Of a stretch of 64,000 nucleotides of DNA, positions 60,383 to 64,000 are shown piece by piece. The DNA is from Purshia tridentata. Lineage: Eukaryota > Streptophyta > Magnoliopsida > Rosales > Rosaceae. The DNA lies in the NCBI GenBank assembly GCA_003254885.1, contig QANT01006496.1, positions 185,816 through 249,815 on the forward strand. Direction: 5' to 3'. The notes beneath the pieces were generated by a model, which was given only the letters and a program-made list of their open reading frames with translations, searched no databases and was not told where the DNA came from. The stretch's first letter is position 1. The number at the start of each line of letters is the position of its first letter. The translations under genes were made by a program, and so were the position numbers.

Positions 60383-63300
60383 GATGGTCTGTCAAAGAAT
60401 TATGGAAAACCCATTTTCTTTCCAAGCAAGTTGAAGGAAAATAAAGGCTACCCAGGTGGATTAACACCCTCCCCAGTTGAAAGAACAACCAAATTCGACA
60501 AAACAGATATAAAGAAATGGTTTTTATTTTAGTTTTCCTCTCTCTTCTGGAATGAGAGTGCACAAAGGCAGTAGTTCAAGAGTCGAGACCAACCAATGTA
60601 GACAAATAAAAAACAAATACCAAACACCACAAACGAATATAGAGAGAATAGTATTGGAACGAGGAGAGGAGTGATTGGAATTATAGAATATTGTTTTTGT
60701 TGTTTTGGGGGGGGGGGGGTGGTCAGACAGACACAGAGAGAGAGAGAGGGGTCTTCTTTTTTTGCGTAAATAATGGCTGGTTTGAGTTTGGTTTTCTATT
60801 TCAGCCAAAGCTGTTTGCTTGCTTAGCTCGGATTGTAGTTTCTAGATGGAATATTTTTGGAGGGGTTGGTTATCCTTCTCTTCTCCACTTGGCTCTCTCT
60901 GGAAGAGAAAAGTGCTCTGTAAACAAGCATGCACTAACTGAAATTCTTTTATGATTTTATCACTTAACCACTGACCTCTGAATTCTGAAACCCAATTATT
61001 ATATATTTTCCTGGCTGAGTTTAATAGACTCTGACACAGCAATTAAGCTGCAAGCCTGCATTGCATTTGCATCTGCTACCTCCTCACTTGGCAATGAATC
61101 ATTGGTCTCTCTTCCTATGACTCACCCAACTCGGTACAAGAATGGCATTTTTGCATTTTCATTGTGATTGATTGGCAAAAGTGCAATTACCCAACTGAAT
61201 ATTCTCTCTAAGTTTATAAATCTTTTGTTTAGATTTTTCTCTAAAAAAAAAATTGATACTTCTTTTTTCAAATAATAAAATTTTTTGTGTGACCTTAAGA
61301 TTAATATGCCACCCGATATAATAGAGGACCGAAAGGGAAACAGTATTTTGTTTTGTAGTATGTGTTATGTGTGTGTAATAAACTTATAAAATTTTGTTAT
61401 TGTTAGAAGAAAATGATTGGTTGTTTATTTTTGAAATTGACACACTAATTGAACAATAAATTGTTTTGTTAGGGGCAATTCATGATTGCTCTCATCTTAT
61501 TGGACTACTAGCCTACCACCACCTACGTATTGATCGACTTAAGCTCCTATTTTTAAAGCTAGGTAGCTTTACTTTATGTCTTTATCCATAACCTCTGAAA
61601 CAATAAGCTCTCAGAAAATGAATAAATTTCAAAGGTGTGTGGTGTGCTGTTGAATTGAATATATAGCAATGAATTTTGACTCACCATTGAACGGGTGATC
61701 CATAAGCCTTAATTTTCCGTAAGCCATGAGAAAAAGAGGGCAAGATTTCTTGTCCAGGATATGAGGGAAAAGATTTGAGTTAGGAAGATGCATGTATTGG
61801 ATAAAATGTCTTAAAGAGACAAGTAATTTAGTTTTTTAAAGGATAAGCATCACACTTAAGCTATTTAAAACTTTATTCATCTTTTTCTCTGAAGAAATAG
61901 AGTACGTTTTCCTATATATCCATGAAAAAAGTGAGGGCAAGATTTTTTGTGCGACCTTAACATCTTGCCTCATGAATAAATATTATTGATCCATCACTGT
62001 CGATCTATTAGTATTAGCACCAGCGAAGCTCGAAGCTACCCACCTTTACTAGTAGGATTAGCTATGAAAGCTACCTGATTTTGGTGGCCAAAGAAAAGTC
62101 TGGTAAGCAACCCAAACGATTAGCATCTAGAACATAATTTTACTTTGTATTATTAAAGCAAATTTCACTCTTTTGTCTTAAGAAATCCTATAAGAACCAG
62201 ATACGTACTTCCTCTACTTAATTAGATTCTCTTTACAGAATTTACAACTTCTGCTAAGCCAAGGGAGAGAGAGAGAGAGAGATATATATATACATATCAG
62301 ATCAAGATTTTGACAAGCAATATGGAAATCTGCACTAGCTGGGTGGCAGCCCATAATTAATTGAGTTGTAAGTAACCAGTTAAATCATATTCTGGTCAAC
62401 CAGTACACCTTCAAAAAGAATTGTCACGAGGAAAAGATCTTCAAATAGTGTCCAACCCACCCAAATTTTGGTGAAAATGTATCATACATATATCCATGCA
62501 TGCATGCATGCATGCATATATGGACCCCCATCAACCCAATTAACCCCACTGTCTTAAGTGCCTGTTCTTCTTTTTATTCATGAAAGTCATCAAATTAGGT
62601 CGGGGACCCCATGGAATCCAATTTTTTAGTGCTCATATATATTCAGAAAAACCTTTACCTAATTTTCTAAACACGTGGTTCATCTTCATCAGCTGCTCAG
62701 AATCATGTATAGTAAAATGACCCATTAACCCCAAGCCTAACCATAATTAATTAATAGTTTTGATTTCGAGTTAGAACAACCGAGTTGACTCGGCGGTGAA
62801 ACGGTAAATGAATGAATCAAAGAAAAAATAATAATAATAATATAAGACTATAAGAGGGGACTGAGATCAGATAAGATGATCTGCTTACGACAATTTTCTA
62901 TAATATAAAAATGAGATAAGATATATATATATGGTTTGATTGTGAAGGAAGCTAGCCATTCACATGATCACATCAGCTTGGTAGTGCCTAGTCGTGTAAA
63001 TCCCATTTTGCATTTTTGTCACATTACTTTTATTTTTAAGTGGTCACAACTTCCCACTACTGGCTAATGCCCCATTCAACTGGCCCATCGACCCTTTGTT
63101 GTTGTTTCACTTTGAGATTTTGGAATCTAATTTCGGATCAAGTTGGATCCCATCACTTTGAATCATCAATTCTTTCACTAAATATCACATACCCAAATAA
63201 ATATTCAATTCTTCTTACCCTTTCTGTCAATTCCATGTCATTCAGTTATTGCATGCAGTGCAATTAATACAACATACATTTGCTTTTTTGGAAATAACGT

Positions 63301-64000
63301 ATATATACTCCACGTATATTATGTGTTTAGGGTTTAATATTTTAGATTAAGAAGATAATTAACTACTGTAATTTTAGAAATAAACACAATATTAATATAG
63401 AAAAAATGAACAAAGAATTCCAACCCATTTATACTTTGTCATCATTCTTGTAAAAACCATATTAATTATTTGATGTGGCTAATTAATATGCTAAACCTTG
63501 CACGCACGCACATATATATACCCCACTAAACAAATAATTAATTTGGGTACTTGGAGAGTCATGATCAACTGAGTTCTCCCCTCCACGTATTCCATGCATT
63601 TATGAACTCTACAAGGGTTATCATACAAGTAGCTATGTATGTCAAACAAACAGATCACTCATCTCTAAAAGAGTAGGTCAATATTATTTTAGTAAAAATA
63701 TTATAATTAATAATCATATAATTAGTAGATTGGATTCATGCAAATATATATATAATGTATAGCTGGTACATGCTGCCATTAAGCGAGGCCATTGAATCCG
63801 GGTTTTATGCTGTTCCTAAATCTATATATAGGTCAGCTGAAGATTGTATACATATAAATTATATAATCAAATAAATAATTACATATATAATTTTTAAAAT
63901 TTTGAAATCAGACGCCCCTACCATAATTTGTGAAACAACAATTTATGGATCTTGCTCAAGTGATGCATTAATTGCTTAAATTGATTTGTGACTTTCAGGT
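60383..64000. other. AT-rich intergenic region
   Basis: Positions 60383 to about 60760 are probably the potassium transporter 5' leader and core promoter (CT/GA-rich). The rest contains only short accidental open frames and simple repeats: a 13-bp G run (60707-60719), a GA/TA tract near 62267-62290 and a CATG repeat (62495-62517). No gene, tRNA or clear transposon is seen. Confidence 0.6.
62495..62517. repeat. (CATG)n tetranucleotide repeat
   Basis: Catgcatgcatg-type run of nearly six units, a perfect palindromic repeat (overlapping RY-like catgcatg words) in intergenic DNA. Confidence 0.85.

Noticed and set aside
62495-62517. CATG repeat as a possible regulatory RY-element cluster
   Set aside because: There is no gene nearby that it could plausibly serve, so it is treated as a simple repeat.
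1-64000. CRISPR arrays, bacterial operons, rRNA or clear tRNA genes
   Set aside because: None was seen. The intron structure and gene families are those of a plant nuclear genome.

Overview
This is a plant nuclear window. It has AT-rich spacers, spliced genes with GT-AG introns, many GA/CT and AT microsatellites, and plant-only families (WAT1/UMAMIT, ATL RING-H2, HAK/KUP, an inactive LRR receptor kinase). Protein similarity and compactness suggest a eudicot, probably a rosid such as Prunus; the species guess is inference. Most exon coordinates below were assembled by hand from splice consensus, reading phase and remembered family sequences. Every multi-exon model closes in frame.

Layout. (1) 0-11 kb: the 5' part of a 2H-phosphoesterase (LigT-like) gene on the minus strand, then two tandem plus-strand copies of the nuclear/nucleolar protease DEG9. 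Both copies have nine exons with matching phases. The second copy has lost its basic N terminus and gained a C-terminal tail of three 17-residue repeats. (2) 12-26 kb: a minus-strand tandem array of WAT1-related (UMAMIT/EamA) transporters, with four intact seven-exon genes (366, 352, 354 and 345 aa) and two decayed ones. One pseudogene carries a 1,079-bp solo LTR with a perfect 5-bp target duplication; the other is a mosaic of two paralogues. (3) 26.5-34.9 kb: an 18-exon XPG/UVH3 repair nuclease gene in which a three-exon module is duplicated in tandem. (4) 37.7-43.5 kb: an LRR pseudokinase receptor and an ATL46-type RING-H2 E3 ligase, both plus strand. (5) 46-50 kb: an intronless gene of unknown function, a repeat-rich stretch that may be a non-autonomous transposon, and a small secreted-peptide precursor ending in a GPSPGxGH motif. 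(6) 51-60.4 kb: an NHL-repeat membrane protein and a HAK/KUP/KT potassium transporter, both minus strand. (7) 60.4-64 kb: AT-rich DNA with no gene that I can support.

The genes do not form one pathway. The order LigT-like, DEG9, WAT1 cluster, ATL46 matches, from memory, Arabidopsis At5g40190-At5g40250. UVH3 next to WAT1 genes recalls At3g28030-At3g28100. The window may therefore preserve an ancestral arrangement that is split between two Arabidopsis blocks.

The points most worth a second look are the UVH3 exon-cassette duplication, the C-terminal repeat gain in the second DEG9, three tiny insertions that share a TGGCC-poly(A) end flanked by 16-17 bp direct repeats, the peptide-hormone-like gene, and the solo LTR that dates the decay of one WAT1 copy.
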